Source: Hypsibius dujardini (lineage: Eukaryota; Tardigrada; Eutardigrada; Parachela; Hypsibiidae). Taken from it: a stretch of DNA of 43,568 bases. The DNA lies in contig LRSR01007529.1 of assembly GCA_001579985.1 (NCBI GenBank), forward strand, positions 1 to 43,568. Direction: 5' to 3'. The notes below the pieces were generated by a model. The model was not told the origin of the DNA, searched no databases, and saw nothing but the letters and a program-made list of their open reading frames with translations. The number at the start of each line of letters is the position of its first letter. Position 1 is the first letter of the stretch. This document shows positions 11,336 through 23,970 of this stretch, one piece after another. The position numbers were made by a program, and so were the translations under genes.

Positions 11336-13141
11336 AACAGACAGACAGACAAACAGACATAACTATCCATGTTGTACTTACTGGATGGTGGTGCGGATGT
11401 CCACAAATCGTGCCCCCGGTGTCGGGTACATGCGATCGTTCTCATATGAAATCTGCTTGATCAAGCTCTGAAATGCTTCAGGCTCGTATCCCTCAACCAG
11501 CATTTCGTTTTCGTCCGAGTCCAGCATGGAAAACACAGCTTGAGAAGAGGATGCCTTTTCCGGGACGGTCACACGCTCCGCGCACTTCTGCATACACTGG
11601 ACGACACTCTCTTCCTCGGTTTCGTTGACCAAAATGGACAGTCCGTCCAGGTAGCCTCGAAGATACTGATCCATTTTCTTTTGCCCACCTGTAGTAAAGA
11701 AGCGTTGAAGCATTCAGTTACATCATGTCTGTCGGTGGGTTGGCCTATATTTACGCTTTCTGTATGTACACTGACCTTGCCAGCAAGCGCCGACAACGGT
11801 TGTGGTCTGCAGTCCCTTCACCGGGTGGAGCGCCCAGTCATCAATAATCTCTGTAGCTGAATCATCTTCGAACTCCTTTCCGTCGATGAAGAGCTTGACA
11901 TCGGGATAGTTGACGCTAATTGCGTAGTGATGCCATTCACCACCGCACAGTTGACCCTCCAGGTTCCAGCGCCATTCGGCCGGTCGGAACACGGTGACCT
12001 AAATCAAAAGGTCGGTAATTACGAATAGGCAAACGGCGACGGTGTCGTGCCAAATGATAAGTTCTTCACAAACAGACAAACAGACCCAGAGACAAGCAGG
12101 TAGGCAGGCAGGCAGGCAGGCAGGCAGACAAAAAGATAATATAGACAACTAAACAGACACACAGACACATAAACACACAGACACACAGACACATAAACAC
12201 ACAGACACGCAGACAGACAAGCAGACACAAAGACACAGACAGACAGACAGGCAGACAGACAGGCGACTAGATAACAGGCAGGTAGACCGATACACGCTAA
12301 GCTATGAGGATCTCGAAGGGTTATCACGAGCCCACCAAAACAGGCTGGCCAGGCCCACCCACCTGATCACCGTTACGGGGTTCCCGCCGTAGGAGAAGAC
12401 CCAAGCGGCAGTTTCTGACGTAAAGCGCCACATGATGGCGTGACTTGACATGGTCGTCGGAGATGCAGAGGACGTGTTCCTTGGGGAATTTATGGTCGTA
12501 GGTCTTGTTAATGGGTGCGTCGCGCTTCAGCCAGGTGGTAATGGTGAAGGACCGGTTGAACATATCGGGGTTGAGCTTTTCAGATGTCAACACGACAGCG
12601 GTCGATGTGCCATCAAACTTCAGAATATTGCTACCGTGAGTGGTGGTGGTGTTGGCATCCATTTTTGGGTAATTAACCTGGCCAGAGGTCGGCTTCCCGG
12701 GTAGAAGCTCAATTAGCGAGGAATGTGGATGAATCTTTGTTGAACAACGTTTTCGCAGAACCTAGGACAAGGTAAACGTTGTTTCGCTTACGTTGACGCT
12801 TGTGACTAGAAGATTTCACGGGGTCAAGTTATTTGTCTATCTGCCTGCCTGTCTGTCTAATTGTCAGTCATTCTGTCAGTCTGCCAGTCAGTCAATCAGT
12901 CAGTCTGTCAGTTAATCAGTCTGTCTTTCTCTCTCTTTCTGTCTATCTGTCTGTCTGTCTGTCTATCTATCTGTCTGTCTGTCTGTCTATCTATCTGTCT
13001 GTCTGTCTGTCTTCTGTCTGTCTGTACGTTTGTATGTATGTCTGCCTGTCAGTTAGTCAGTCAGTCTGTCAGTTAATCACTCTGTCTCTCTGTCTCTCTT
13101 TCTGTCTGTCTGTCTGTCTTCTGTCTGTTTGTATGTATGTA

Positions 13142-13184
<43 letters not shown>

Positions 13185-14813
13185 ATGTCTGTATGTTTGT
13201 CTTTATGTTTATATGTATGTACGTCTGCCTGCCTGCCTGCCTGTTTGTTTGTCAGTCTGCTTTTTTGTCGGTCAGTCTTCAAGCATATTATGGTTGACTA
13301 ACATCATCAGTTTTCTTTTATCTGAACGCCTGTCTGATCTAGTTATAATCTAGGTTTCATCAATCTTATTACGCAATTGCGTTAAACTTTCATATTTTAC
13401 TTTAGAAAACTAGGCATCCGTTCGCTATGTTATAACCTCAGCTGAATGCTTAATCAGCGCTGATGACGTTAAACGAATCATCCTCTAGAACAAACCTGCA
13501 ATGGCAGTTTATCCTCCCGATCGCATCCCTTCCCGATGTGGTCGTTCCGCAGCGTGACATGACCCGTGATTTTCTCAATTCCCGCACCACAGCCGGCCGC
13601 CCCAGCAACCACAGACGCCAGTGACGCTGACGGGTTGGGACAGAGATCCAACCGAGCGGCAGGATAGAGCTTCACTTGCGCGGAATCCGGGACGTAATCC
13701 ACTCTCTCGGGCATTCCTGCGAGAAAACCGGGAGATTTAACTTTTATATCAAATCAATTTAAGCCAGCATGTTATATCTCTCTATCCCCCTTCTTGTGTT
13801 GGTCTAAGCCCCACGCGTGTGTTCCGCATCAGCTGGTTCAGGAAGCAAGGCAGGACAACAGACGAGCTGATTCCGACAGACAGTGCGAGATACAGACCAG
13901 CAGAATGCCAGGAAAATTATATACCACTAAGTCAGCCAACAGACAAACATACAGAGAGCCAAACCGGCAGCCAGGAAGAGAGGCAGGAGACAGGCAGACA
14001 AGCAGACAGACAGAGACAGACGGACAGACAGACAGACAGACAGACGGACAGACAGACAGACAAACAGATAGACAGACATGCAGAGAGCTACATGCATAGA
14101 TTTATAGTTTAAAGTAACAAACCTTTCCAACTAGGAGTGCAGCGAGGTCGTACAGTAATTTCCACAGAGGCAGGATAGAGTGACCGTTTTCCACCGGCAT
14201 CATATGCCATCACCGTGACGAAGAAACGGCGGTTCTCAGTGAAGTTCAGCGGACGAATGTTCCGAACCACACCTTGTTCGTCGATTGCAAATGGGTTTGT
14301 CGGGCCCGCGGACTCTAACAGCTCATACCGGGCGATTTTACTGTAATCCTCCGAGCAGTCTTCGTCGAATGCCTCGACCTGCAGGATGTTACTGAGAAGT
14401 TGACCTTCCTCTACGGTCGCTTGGTAGGAGCTCTTGGTGAATTTTGGCTCATACTCATTGACGTCTTCGACGTTGACTACGACTTTCGCGCTGGAATTAC
14501 ATGATAGAACATAATTAACAATTATTACAAAGAGGAGGAATTACCGGCACACGCAGTTGTCAATAATGGCTTTTATATGTGGGTGTAAGTGTTGTCTACT
14601 GAAAACGGAAACGATAAAAACAACCTTGAACTGATCAGCAATGATTAAGGTCAACTTAATTTGCTACAAATAAAAGGATAGGGGGTGGAAAGGGGTGTGG
14701 ATTAAGACAGTAGGACAGACATGCGCGCAAATTAGCAGAGAAAGCTTCCAGGTAGACAGTCATGGAGATAGATATACATATAGCAGGAGGGCAGAGCGAC
14801 AGCCAGCCAGCGC

Positions 14814-14860
<47 letters not shown>

Positions 14861-17803
14861 GAGTAAATAAACTTACAAACAGACATAAACGTAGACACGT
14901 ACCAAATATGGAGAGCTAGCAGACAGACAGATAACAGACACATGCTGACAAACGAAGTCTACATATAGAAACACAATCAGTGTCACGTGCAGGTCACATC
15001 TGCTCCCATCAAATTAAAGCCTCTTTTCTGGGAAAGTCATGCCAGCACCAGCAGTTCTCCAGCACGACCGTAACCACACAGACAATCCGTCTCTCTGTTG
15101 TCTGACTTGTCTCTCACGCTAAACCTTTTCCCTGCAAAACTCTCAACTTCCGCGTACACTCAGCATTTGTGAGCTCGTGTTTCATTCCCACTGTCGCAGT
15201 GGTGTCTAACATTACCTCTTGGAAACTTCCCCATTACAGCTGACAGCCACAATATCGAATTCATATTGTCCCTTGTGCTCGCAGTTGAGTTTCTTCACCG
15301 CCTCAAGGACGGCTTCGTGCTTGTCCTCCTTCGACGGCCGGATGGTGAAGGGCAGCGCCTCTTCCTCCTCCCTTTCGTCCCCATCATCATCCTCTTCCTC
15401 GTCATCGCTATATTCATCCTGAGTGGTGGTTGTGGTGGTGGTGCTAGTGCTTCTCGTCCGTGTTGCCTCACCACCGCCAGCGCTATCCATCACACCATCA
15501 CTCCCTGTTCCGGTCACGGTCGCGTTCTTCTTGCCTGCTGCAGGCACTTTGACGACCGGCAGGATTTTGTACTCGCAGACATCATCCACTTCGCTGTTGG
15601 TCTGGCCGGCGCTCTTAGTGCCAGTGCCGGAGGTCTCTTCAGCCGACGGCACCACTTGGATGCGCGGCTCGACAATGAGGTCCTTTGTATTCTCTCGGAC
15701 GTAAACATGGTAGTAATCGCGCTGCTCGTGCTGCAGCGGAATGTGGTGTTTGCTGTAGTAGGCACGGAATTCCTCGCCGATGGCGAACTGCGGCACTGTA
15801 ATCAAAAAGAAAGGGAGAAGGGGGGATAAGTCGTTATAAACTACTGCAGTTCGTTCGTTCGCGGCAGCAGCAGCATTGACACGGAAACGGGAAATGAGCT
15901 TATATTGTGTGGCTGGACTGGAGTAGTAGGCTTATATGGGTGATGTTTGGCAAACAAGTATATGAGATTTTCCTAGAGTGTAGTGCATTCATTGCGATTG
16001 CCATATATCCCAGTATGCAAGGCCCGTAAATGACCAATTCACAGCTTCCAATTGAGAACTACCGAAATCAATTTCTTTCGCTTATGAAGTTGTAGGTCGT
16101 TAGGACAAGGATACAAAACGATGACGTATGTACGAGGATGTGTGCTGTATGAGGCAGACGGAGACAAACGAACTACCCCAAAGCAAGCTTTAGATGAGCC
16201 TTCTTTTCTTTTTCTGCAAATTTTTCGGATGTGTATAAGGGGTAACAAAATTTGCATCCTGATCAAATAGACAGACAGACAGGCAGGCAGGCAGGCAGGC
16301 AGACAGACAAACATACAAACAAACAGACAAACAGACAAACAGACTGACAGACAGACAGACAGACAGACAGACAGAGATAAACAGACAGACAAACAGATTG
16401 GTAGACAAAAAAGGAGGCAAGCAGGTAGGCAGGTAGGCAGGCAGATAAACAGACAGCAATATAGAACAAAGACAGACAATTCATCCCAACTGAAAACAAC
16501 AAGACAAGACTACAACGGACTGCCGTTTTAACAACCAACTAAGCCATTTCAAAACGACTGCTACTTTACAACGTGTCGTAACAAAGTACCGGAAGCACTT
16601 AATTGTGAGATCGACTGTCTCTTTCGCACATTTCAACTGTCTGTCGCACCAGTCCGGCAGTATGTGCAACGTGTTACACAGCGCGTACCCCTTGACGCGA
16701 TCGATCAACTAACTCATCCAGATACCACCATCATATTGAGTTCTCCAGGACAACCAACACCCTGGTACACTCTCTGCAGGGATCTCTCCGCGGTCCTCTG
16801 ACTGTAAACATACGTCACAGGCACAGGATCGCGCTGTTTAATCATGCATATGCTGCCACCCAATACTGCACGGAGCATGCCCACACATCCACCCTCCGTA
16901 TTATAGGGGTTCTGAGGGAAGCAAAATCATTGGAATAACAATTCCCGCACCAATCGATAATATTTTCTTCCCGCACCCCGCATCAGCCCTTAATGTCAGC
17001 AATGATTAGAATCTTCTTTCAGACGTCGTCCCGGCTAACTCGCCCCGATCCGGACCTCTTTGTGTGGATCCACGTACGCGGCCTACCAACACACACCGAT
17101 TGAGGCAAAAAGACGACGTTTTTACCCAATGTAATATCTCGCATCAAGCTATTATCCGCATTCACGAAGACCTCACCACGCAAGCGGAACATCGCGCAAA
17201 TAATAATGCATACCCCCAGGCAGCCCCAGTCGAATTCCCTTTTTTCAGCACAGACAAACAATTCAAGCGCGTCAGAGTCAACAGTCTGCTCGCACGTATG
17301 AAGAAGGTATCCGCAGTTCTCGCTGCGTCTTAATTAAGAAAATCGATTGGTCACACTGGCGCTTCTCTTCTCGTCCCTTTGGTTTGGGTTTTTTGCAATT
17401 CATGTGATTGAACGCCGAGCTGGCGGCTGCTTTGCTTCACAAACTGAATGGAGCAATGTATTTGGTGGTTGCTTGCGGGCAAATTTCTGGCCAACGAAGC
17501 GCATAAAGCCCGCTTCTTCCGCATCGGCCGACAAGGTCAACAAAAGATTTGCATAAAGGAAAGTGATGAATCCGCACGGCACGTCCAGCTTTCCCGGAAA
17601 ATCCTGCATGACTAATATATTACTACGTAGAATAGCATAAATAAAAAATAGGTTTGTGTGAAAGGCGGGATCGAACTCGAGAACAGACGCCCTACAGCTC
17701 TAAAGCTTCTCAAGTGATCGGTTTTGCTTACCCGGTATGTCTTTTTGCTTGCCTGCATCTTTCTCTGGTTCCGTTTTAGTGATTATATCTTTCTGTCTGT
17801 CTG

Positions 17804-17849
<46 letters not shown>

Positions 17850-20800
17850 TCCGTCCAAGCCGAGCTTATCCGTGACTGATGTTCCGCCACACCCACGAAC
17901 GACATATCACGGGAGGAAGACCAATCGTTAAAATCGACTTCCGTTAAGAAAACTCTACTTAAAAAGCGGTTTAGTTACCCGCGCTGTCAGTCCATTCCTG
18001 TAAACTACCCTGGCCGTATAACCCCCCTCACCATACTTCGGCTCAAAAAGTGATGCCCAATCGAAACGGACACCCAAAGTTCCGGCCACTCTCGTTAATC
18101 GACAGGAAAGCAATTCCCCTTCTCCCAAATTCCTACGGTAAACATCCAGTCCCCTGGAATATCTAAACAGCAGAATGCGCTCCGACGCACCGATGAGGGG
18201 GCCCGATCAAACACGCTCTCTCTTTCTCTCCCGCTCGCGCGCAATATCGATTATCCATACACGTCCCCCGCATACAGGCATCCGTAGCCTCAACATGAGT
18301 CGTTTTCTTTCTTCCCGAGACCTCAAACACAAGAGGCACACATGCACATAGACACACAAAAGGACGGGACGGAAGGAGGAAGGAGAGGGACCGTCGCCTC
18401 GCCGGGAGAGTGAGATCACGCAACTATATCCATTGCTATAAACACCGGGGTCCTGAAAAGCAGGCCATACGCGAGTGGGGCGTATACTGCGCAGGAAGAA
18501 AGGGGACCGACCCGCACCCGCACCCGCACCCGCAGCCGCGGGAAAAGGACATGTAGCCATGTTGCAAAAACCCCCAACTATGGGACAACACACAACGCGC
18601 TCTCGAGAGGACGAAGAAGACGGGAAGAGCGCGGCTGAACAAATCAATAGACTTTAACCAGAAACCATTACTCTCCGTTATCTACCCTCTTCACATGCCA
18701 GATCTCCGTTCCGTTCCGTTCCCCTCGGAGCCCGGCCAAAAAACGGGTTGTTCCCTACAACACACTCACACTTTCTGCATGTACAGTACAAACACACGGA
18801 TGAAAACCCTCCATCAGGCTCAGCCCAAATTCCCTCACCGCACATCCTGCCTGTGTACACCTGAGCCCCTATAATTACCTCCTCCTCCCCCCCCCACACC
18901 GCCAATACTCGTACACCAGCAGTCCGCGGTAATTCAACCTCACTATTCTAACTATGTCAATCAATTTCCTCCGACGAAAATACTTCCCCGAACAGCACAG
19001 GATACGCGATGGCCGGGATAAATAAGAAGGAGGGGAAAAACGAGTTGGTGCAAGTGGTTCGAAGGCCTTGGGTGGAAAAAAACCCGGCGAGGAACGGAAG
19101 CCGAGACCCCGAGAGTCAGCAGCAGCGGGGGCAACGTAAACAAGTTCAATCGAGAGATGTGGTCATTAGCCGGGCGGGGATGTCTTACTCGTGCGGCATA
19201 GCACGCAGTACACAGCCGTACATAGCCTTTAGCGATCGGGAGCGGGGTAATTTCATAGATGATCACACGGCTTCCCGTAGGCCTTCGATCCCTTTCCCCC
19301 TACATACCCGTATGTATATGCGTATACGTATTCAACGTCCTCGTCTACGGTGGAGAAAAGAAAGGGGCAGAGTTGGGGGGCAAGCTTTCTAGGGCAAACC
19401 GATTGGTAATTTCCTCCCCAGCATGATGATCAGCGGCGAAAGGCGACACTGGCAGCCGCGGCTACTGACCGATGCCTGTCAAGTTACGGGCGTGCCTCTT
19501 TCTCTCTCTCTCTCTCTCGCTGGAAGGGTGCCAAAACGGTCCGACGGAAAAGCGTCATTTTCGCCACTGAGAAAACAGATTAACGGAAATCATCAGGCCA
19601 AAAATGGATCTATCTTGCTCAGTGGCAGTGTCAAACTGCCTTGGCGGGAGATGGAGAAGTTTTGTGAAAACCAGGGTAAAATCGGGGGCTCCCTTCCCTC
19701 ACGGTGTAACCGTTTTACGGCACCCTGGAAGCCATTTCTTACGTTATGTCTACGCTCATCATTCATGGAGTAAAGTTTTATAAACGACACCCACCCATTG
19801 CGATGGACACACAGACACACACTTTCTGTTAGTGTATGTGTGATGCAAACATTCAAGCATCAAGGGCAAATATATAAACACAAGACAGTCAGATGAGGAG
19901 GAGATGACCATTGGGTTAGCCATCGACCACAGTTGCCTCGCCGTTTACAGTTTCATCGATTGCTTAATAAGATGCTCCACATAAGCAGGGGCAGGGGCAG
20001 TACAGGGGCAGTGTCTGTATACATGTAGACACAACTAGGAACGGACACATGGTCTCACACAAACTGACAGACACAACGCGCAGACACTAAATTCAGAGCC
20101 TCAGAGCTCAGGCATTCATTGGGAGAGAATGAGACACGGTTAACTGCCACGTTAAAGAATACGAGACACGATTGGAGAGCTCACAGGTAGATATGGGTAA
20201 GGGTGACTCAGCCGTTGGACAGCGGCAAAATTCAAAACCATTATTCGTTTGTGCAAAAGTAATGACATTCGGCTACGGTGGCGAAGGTTTTATATTTCAT
20301 GTGCTATGCGTAACCGTGCAGAATTCTGTATTCGATCAAAATAAAAGTACTTAATCGAAACAGCGAAGGAGTGGCCCGATAAGGTACATCGCGCACAGTT
20401 GATGTACCGGGTGTTGACTCACAAAATACACAGTCCATCAGACTAGTAAGATGAAGCGAGGCAATCAACTGTCCTTATCGTCGTGAACATTTGTCTAAAG
20501 GGTGCCGGCAACAGACAAGTTCAACACTAACAAGGATGGGGACATAATAAACAGGTAATTCACTTGTCAAAGACAGAGTCACTGGTCAAAGACAGTCTAC
20601 GGCCAAACATCCAGACAAACACCCGTAACACACAGCGAATGTCCACCAAATCAATTTCAAACTTGATATCGCTCACACTGTGCAGCTACCGAAACAATGA
20701 ACGGGAGGATATTTGAAGGTTATCAATCGGCAAGCCCAATAGAATCTGACAACGTTACACAGTTAGTCGTGTCGTAACAGCTTCACACCTTTTTCCCCCG

Positions 20801-20977
20801 ACAGAACCGTCAACACTGCGTGAGTGAGAAGCCAAAAAAGAGGTGCCGGATCGCGAAAACTCTCGGTCGGAAATTATTTTTCTTACCGCGTGCAGCACTC
20901 CATTGTGCTCCGAGGATCACCGTCACCACCGCCAAGGAGACCGCTCGCATCGCCGTATGGCCTCCAAGTAGCGGCAT
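9013..20977 (-). CDS. CLSTN: Calsyntenin (cadherin-repeat, LamG-type transmembrane protein)
   Basis: Calsyntenins are type I neuronal membrane proteins that bind kinesin light chain and act in axonal transport and synapses. Ten exons in transcript order: 20977-20887, 15795-15216, 14490-14123, 13716-13496, 12677-12363, 11998-11776, 11688-11382, 11098-10483, 10249-9581, 9330-9013. All phases close, giving 1235 residues. Exon 1 encodes a signal peptide with core AVVTVILG. Exon 2 carries the first cadherin repeat with a long Thr- and acidic-rich insertion. Exon 3 carries the second repeat (VEDVNEYEPKF, then VTVMAYD) and RCTPSWKG. Next are the HIGKGCDRED motif and a LamG domain (VGACWQGG). The membrane segment (ITVVVIVCVSFFIFLVF) is in exon 9. 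The cytoplasmic tail has two kinesin-light-chain-binding W-acidic motifs, MDWDDSGMSITVNPLE and LEWDD; the latter lies two residues from the stop. A Glu/Asp-rich stretch lies between them. It is longer than vertebrate members (about 950-980 aa), mainly because of the exon 2 insertion. The only weak point is assignment of exon 1 across a 5.1-kb intron, but its phase and signal-peptide character fit. Confidence 0.93.
9415..9500. repeat. CAGA tetranucleotide array (calsyntenin intron 9)
   Basis: CAGA repeats on the plus strand, i.e. CTGT in the calsyntenin transcript, within the intron 9331-9580. The array begins about 80 bases from the 5' splice site. Confidence 0.9.
10348..10431. repeat. CTGT tetranucleotide array (calsyntenin intron 8)
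   Basis: CTGT on the plus strand, so CAGA in the transcript, within the intron 10250-10482. It lies about 50 bases from the 5' splice site. Confidence 0.9.
11201..11361. repeat. CAGA tetranucleotide array (calsyntenin intron 7)
   Basis: CAGA on the plus strand, CTGT in the transcript. The array starts about 20 bases from the donor in the intron 11099-11381. Confidence 0.9.
12070..12275. repeat. CAGA/CACA/CAGG array (calsyntenin intron 5)
   Basis: A degenerate array mixing CAGA, CAGG and ACACAGACACA units in the intron 11999-12362. CTGT/CTGC lie on the transcript strand. Confidence 0.88.
12835..13280. repeat. Longest CTGT array, about 445 bp (calsyntenin intron 4)
   Basis: Made of CTGT, CTAT, CAGT and GTAT variants on the plus strand, so CAGA in the transcript, within the intron 12678-13495. 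It contains an internal higher-order duplication: the block CAGTCTGTCAGTTAATCA occurs twice, near 12900 and 13060, each followed by a similar run. Confidence 0.9.
13935..14092. repeat. CAGA array (calsyntenin intron 3)
   Basis: CAGA/CGGA units on the plus strand, CTGT in the transcript, in the intron 13717-14122. It starts about 30 bases after the 5' splice site. Confidence 0.88.
14814..14945. repeat. CAGA array (calsyntenin intron 2)
   Basis: A near-perfect CAGA core (14814-14860) with degenerate flanks, in the intron 14491-15215. CTGT lies on the transcript strand. Confidence 0.88.
16268..16456. repeat. CAGA array (calsyntenin intron 1)
   Basis: CAGA/CAGG/CAAA units on the plus strand, CTGT in the calsyntenin transcript. 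It lies about 470 bases before exon 2 in transcript order, so near the acceptor end of the long intron. Confidence 0.88.
17790..17851. repeat. CTGT array (calsyntenin intron 1)
   Basis: A near-perfect CTGT run on the plus strand, CAGA in the transcript, in the middle of the long first intron. Confidence 0.88.
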
Positions 20978-21773
20978 TTTTTGCAGTAGAAATCGGTGTG
21001 GGCAGTATCCCGCTTAAATTTCCATTGCCTACAACAACATGCAATAAGCGCTAGAAGAAAAAAATCGCAGTGCTGTTTGTCTTATTGATAATGTGGGGGG
21101 CTTTTTTTCAGCACATCCTCCACTTGTGTGCGGGGTTTGTTAGGGATACTCCAGAAAAACAGGACGACGATAGCGTACCTATAGAGAAGGTCCTTCCTTC
21201 CCTCACTCCTCTCTCTCTCGCGCGCTATACAGAATGTGATTCACCAAATGGGTTTGTGTGTGTGTCCTGCGCTCTGGAGTATGGTTGTTTGCTGCAAGAG
21301 GAGCGGAAAAAAGAGATCGATGAAATGAGGCTGAAGAGAAACGAGCGCGCGCGCGTGTGCGGAACTCTGACTCGACGGTGCACTTGCGTATTGGACACTC
21401 GCGCTCGCCTACAGTATAGCACGGTCGATGTGGTGTACCAATAGGCTTATCATTTTCGACATGAATCAAGCCCCGCTTCGTCAGTCGTGGTGTCGTGTCG
21501 GTCGCTCCGGCACGTACAAAAACATCCCTTGTATCGTGGGTGAAGTTCGATAAAAGGGGGGCCGTCCGGTTCGTTTAGAGCGCTTCCGCCAATGGAGAAG
21601 GATACAATCGGGTTGTACGGTAGACTGAAACAGATATGTAGAGCAGTGGGAAAGAAGACGTTGCGCGAGTGTGGAGCCTATGTAGATATACGAGTACCTA
21701 CCAGAAAATGGAGAAAGATGAAACAATCAGAACCCTTGAACCTGCATAAGATCGAGCTCCCAATACCATGTAT

Positions 21774-22092
21774 TACACACGTGGCCATAATTTTGGGTGG
21801 CAGACTTTACGCCAAAAAGAGTGGTCCGAGATCGAGCCGAATTAAGTCACCGCGCGCACTCGCTCTTAACCACAGATGACCATGCAGCCTTAACTCTATT
21901 GATCGATTGATTGAACTTGTTTATTTTGGCGGAATTTGGAGCAGCTTGGTCAATATAATTTTTCCGCTTGACTGGACATCAAATCAAAGATTCAGGAGAA
22001 AGCAGTGGGAAGTTCTAGCCAAGAGTGGCTCAAACTCAGATCACCCTGATGGCTCGAACTCTGCCACCCAAAATTGTAGCCATGTGTGTATT
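21774..22092. repeat. Inverted repeat with about 30-bp arms
   Basis: ACACACGTGGCCATAATTTT continuing into GGGTGGCAGA (from 21774) recurs in reverse complement near 22062-22092 with a few mismatches. The spacer is about 260 bp and contains a TGATCGATTGATTGAAC stretch. This resembles a degraded foldback or MITE, but the arms are short. Confidence 0.5.
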
Positions 22093-22161
22093 TATTGCGC
22101 AGAGTGCCTGTATGAGTGTCTGTCTCTGTGTGTTCGTCTAGTAATCTGCCGGTCCTTCTGT

Positions 22162-22283
22162 ATTCCAGTCTGTCTGCCTGCCGTCTGCCAGACTATCTGT
22201 CTATCTGTCTGTCTATTTGTCTGCCTGCCTGCCTGGACTGCCTATCTGTTTGTTAGTCAGACAATCAATTAGTCTGTCAGTCA

Positions 22284-22338
<55 letters not shown>

Positions 22339-22412
22339 CGCCTGCCTGCCTGCCTATCTATCTTTCTGTCTGTCCGTCTGTCCGTCTGTCCGTCTGTCCG
22401 TCTGTCCTTCCG
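22162..22412. repeat. Intergenic CTGT/CTGC/CCGT array
   Basis: Degenerate CTGT units with a perfect core near 22284-22332 and a CCGTCTGT tail. It is the only large array of this family in the window outside a recognised gene. Confidence 0.9.
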
Positions 22413-23970
22413 TTGTCCGGTAATGTGCCTGTTAAATCTACATTGTAGTGGTGTAAAAGGATTATGTCACAAGTACAGACAACAGCGAGTGCTGCGTCTA
22501 GTGGGCGTTCACATTTGGATCTGACCAATGTTTTACCAGATCAAAAACTAATCAATAAGCAAATGATTTGACAAAAACGTGACCATGTCATTAGCTGCTC
22601 ATTGCTTCAATGCTAATAGCCGGATAAATTCCCGGTACCGCTATTCACGGGAGGGACTAAAGGTCTCTTATGTAAGCACGCCATGGGTCCCGGAGTCGGG
22701 CTGCTCAAGGGCTAATGCCAGCCGAGCACTCATTACAGAATATTAGTACAGTACGCGCGCCCTGAATGTCTACGTAAATCCGATCGACCTTTAGATGAAA
22801 ATAATTTTGAGGTCAGGAGGATTGGTTGGAAGCTGGATAACCAAAGAAAAAAGCCCGTTTGTTTTCCAAAAACTATTACAGAAATGTCCCTTCAATCATC
22901 ATTTTTACTCGTACTTTATTCGTGTAGAATAATAATAAGCCGAGCATTGTTTTATGATTTCATTTGAAGAGATCGGAAATTTCTCAGTCGGTGTCTGTCT
23001 CATCAAGTCAGTAATTCAGACAACATAAGAACGGCAAAGCGAGAGACACGACTGACAGACCAGAAAAAAACAACAAGGACTGGCAATCCGGTCAATTGAT
23101 CAACGACCACACATAGCACGCCCGTAGACAGACTGACAGATGAACAGGCAGCAACAATGCATGTACAGTACTGTTGTACCGTAAGTGCCAGACAATAAGC
23201 TCCAGGAACACCGACAGAACCAATGGATGGCTCCTTCCGCCCGACATTGAGAGGCAGACAACCCACTAATATTGGAGTGGAAAGTCAACATCTGAAAAGA
23301 ATGAACAAAATTCCCGAGACTTTGAAAAACGTCCATTCCCAGACACAAATGTACAAGAAATGACAGTCCGGAGGCCATACAATTCCCCAGGCGAGTTCCC
23401 GGTTGTTGATCCACAGCAGAGACCGTTTTAATTTTAATTTTATTCCTTACTCCTTCCACAAGGCACCAGAAGAGAGGAAGGAAACGCCCTGACATGGTGA
23501 CACAGGCTTAACATCATGCTTGCAAAATGAATACTCATTTCGCAAGTAGTCTTGAGAGTCTTGACAATGAACGAATTGGGCCAAACCATTCCAACGCTAA
23601 TTCACCAGGGAGCCCGAATAATTTCTGTAAGACAGACAGCTGATGCCTGTGCTACATTTTGCTGTCCAATAGAAAGAATTCATTATTGAATCATCTTCAA
23701 AATCTGAGGAACGGCAGACCTACACAAGTACACATGTGATAAATACACGATAATTGAATGGTACTAGAGAAATTTTTCCAGAAATCTTCTCAGTCGACCG
23801 AAACCTCATTTTTGCAAGATTTCACCGGTAAAGGTAATTCATCATGAAAAAATCATGAAGTTCTTAGACCATGAAACTAGCATGAGTGGCCAGTCCAGAT
23901 GGATCGGGAGAGGTTGCATGGACAGAAGAGACAGGAGGAAAAACATAATCAATACTAACTGTAGCGCCGC

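Larger units (their letters stand above)
15796..20886 (-). other. Calsyntenin intron 1 (about 5.1 kb)
   Basis: This large intron separates the signal-peptide exon from the rest of the gene. It holds two CTGT/CAGA arrays, a CCCGCA hexanucleotide run near 18509-18535, a TC-rich run near 19500-19520 and several GC-rich patches (about 18.2-19.4 kb). I find no conserved exon or nested gene on either strand. Open frames here lack domain signatures or consistent composition. Regulatory elements or alternative first exons may be present but cannot be recognised by eye. Confidence 0.6.
20978..23970. other. Intergenic region upstream of calsyntenin
   Basis: No supported coding sequence. It should contain the calsyntenin promoter just above 20977; no TATA box is obvious. 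Features seen are CG-rich patches near 21215-21360, an inverted repeat (21774-22092), a CTGT array (22162-22412) and AT-rich sequence beyond 22.4 kb. Open frames on both strands match nothing I recognise. Confidence 0.5.

Noticed and set aside
9013-15795. Protocadherin as identity of the minus-strand gene
   Set aside because: The LamG-type domain, HIGKGCD motif and two W-acidic kinesin-binding motifs are specific to calsyntenin.
15266-15829. 187-residue plus-strand open frame
   Set aside because: It is the shadow of calsyntenin exon 2, which is strongly supported on the minus strand.
17655-17745. tRNA-like sequence on the minus strand (GAGTTCGATCCCGCC)
   Set aside because: The T-arm stem does not pair, and no matching acceptor or anticodon stem can be drawn.
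18207-19392. Several open frames of 100-146 codons in calsyntenin intron 1
   Set aside because: GC-rich, low-complexity or Arg/Ser-rich frames on both strands with no domain signature; probably chance.
23003-23495. Minus-strand open frames upstream of the DBD/NOL8-like gene's 3' end
   Set aside because: No recognisable motif and no splice pattern linking them to neighbours.
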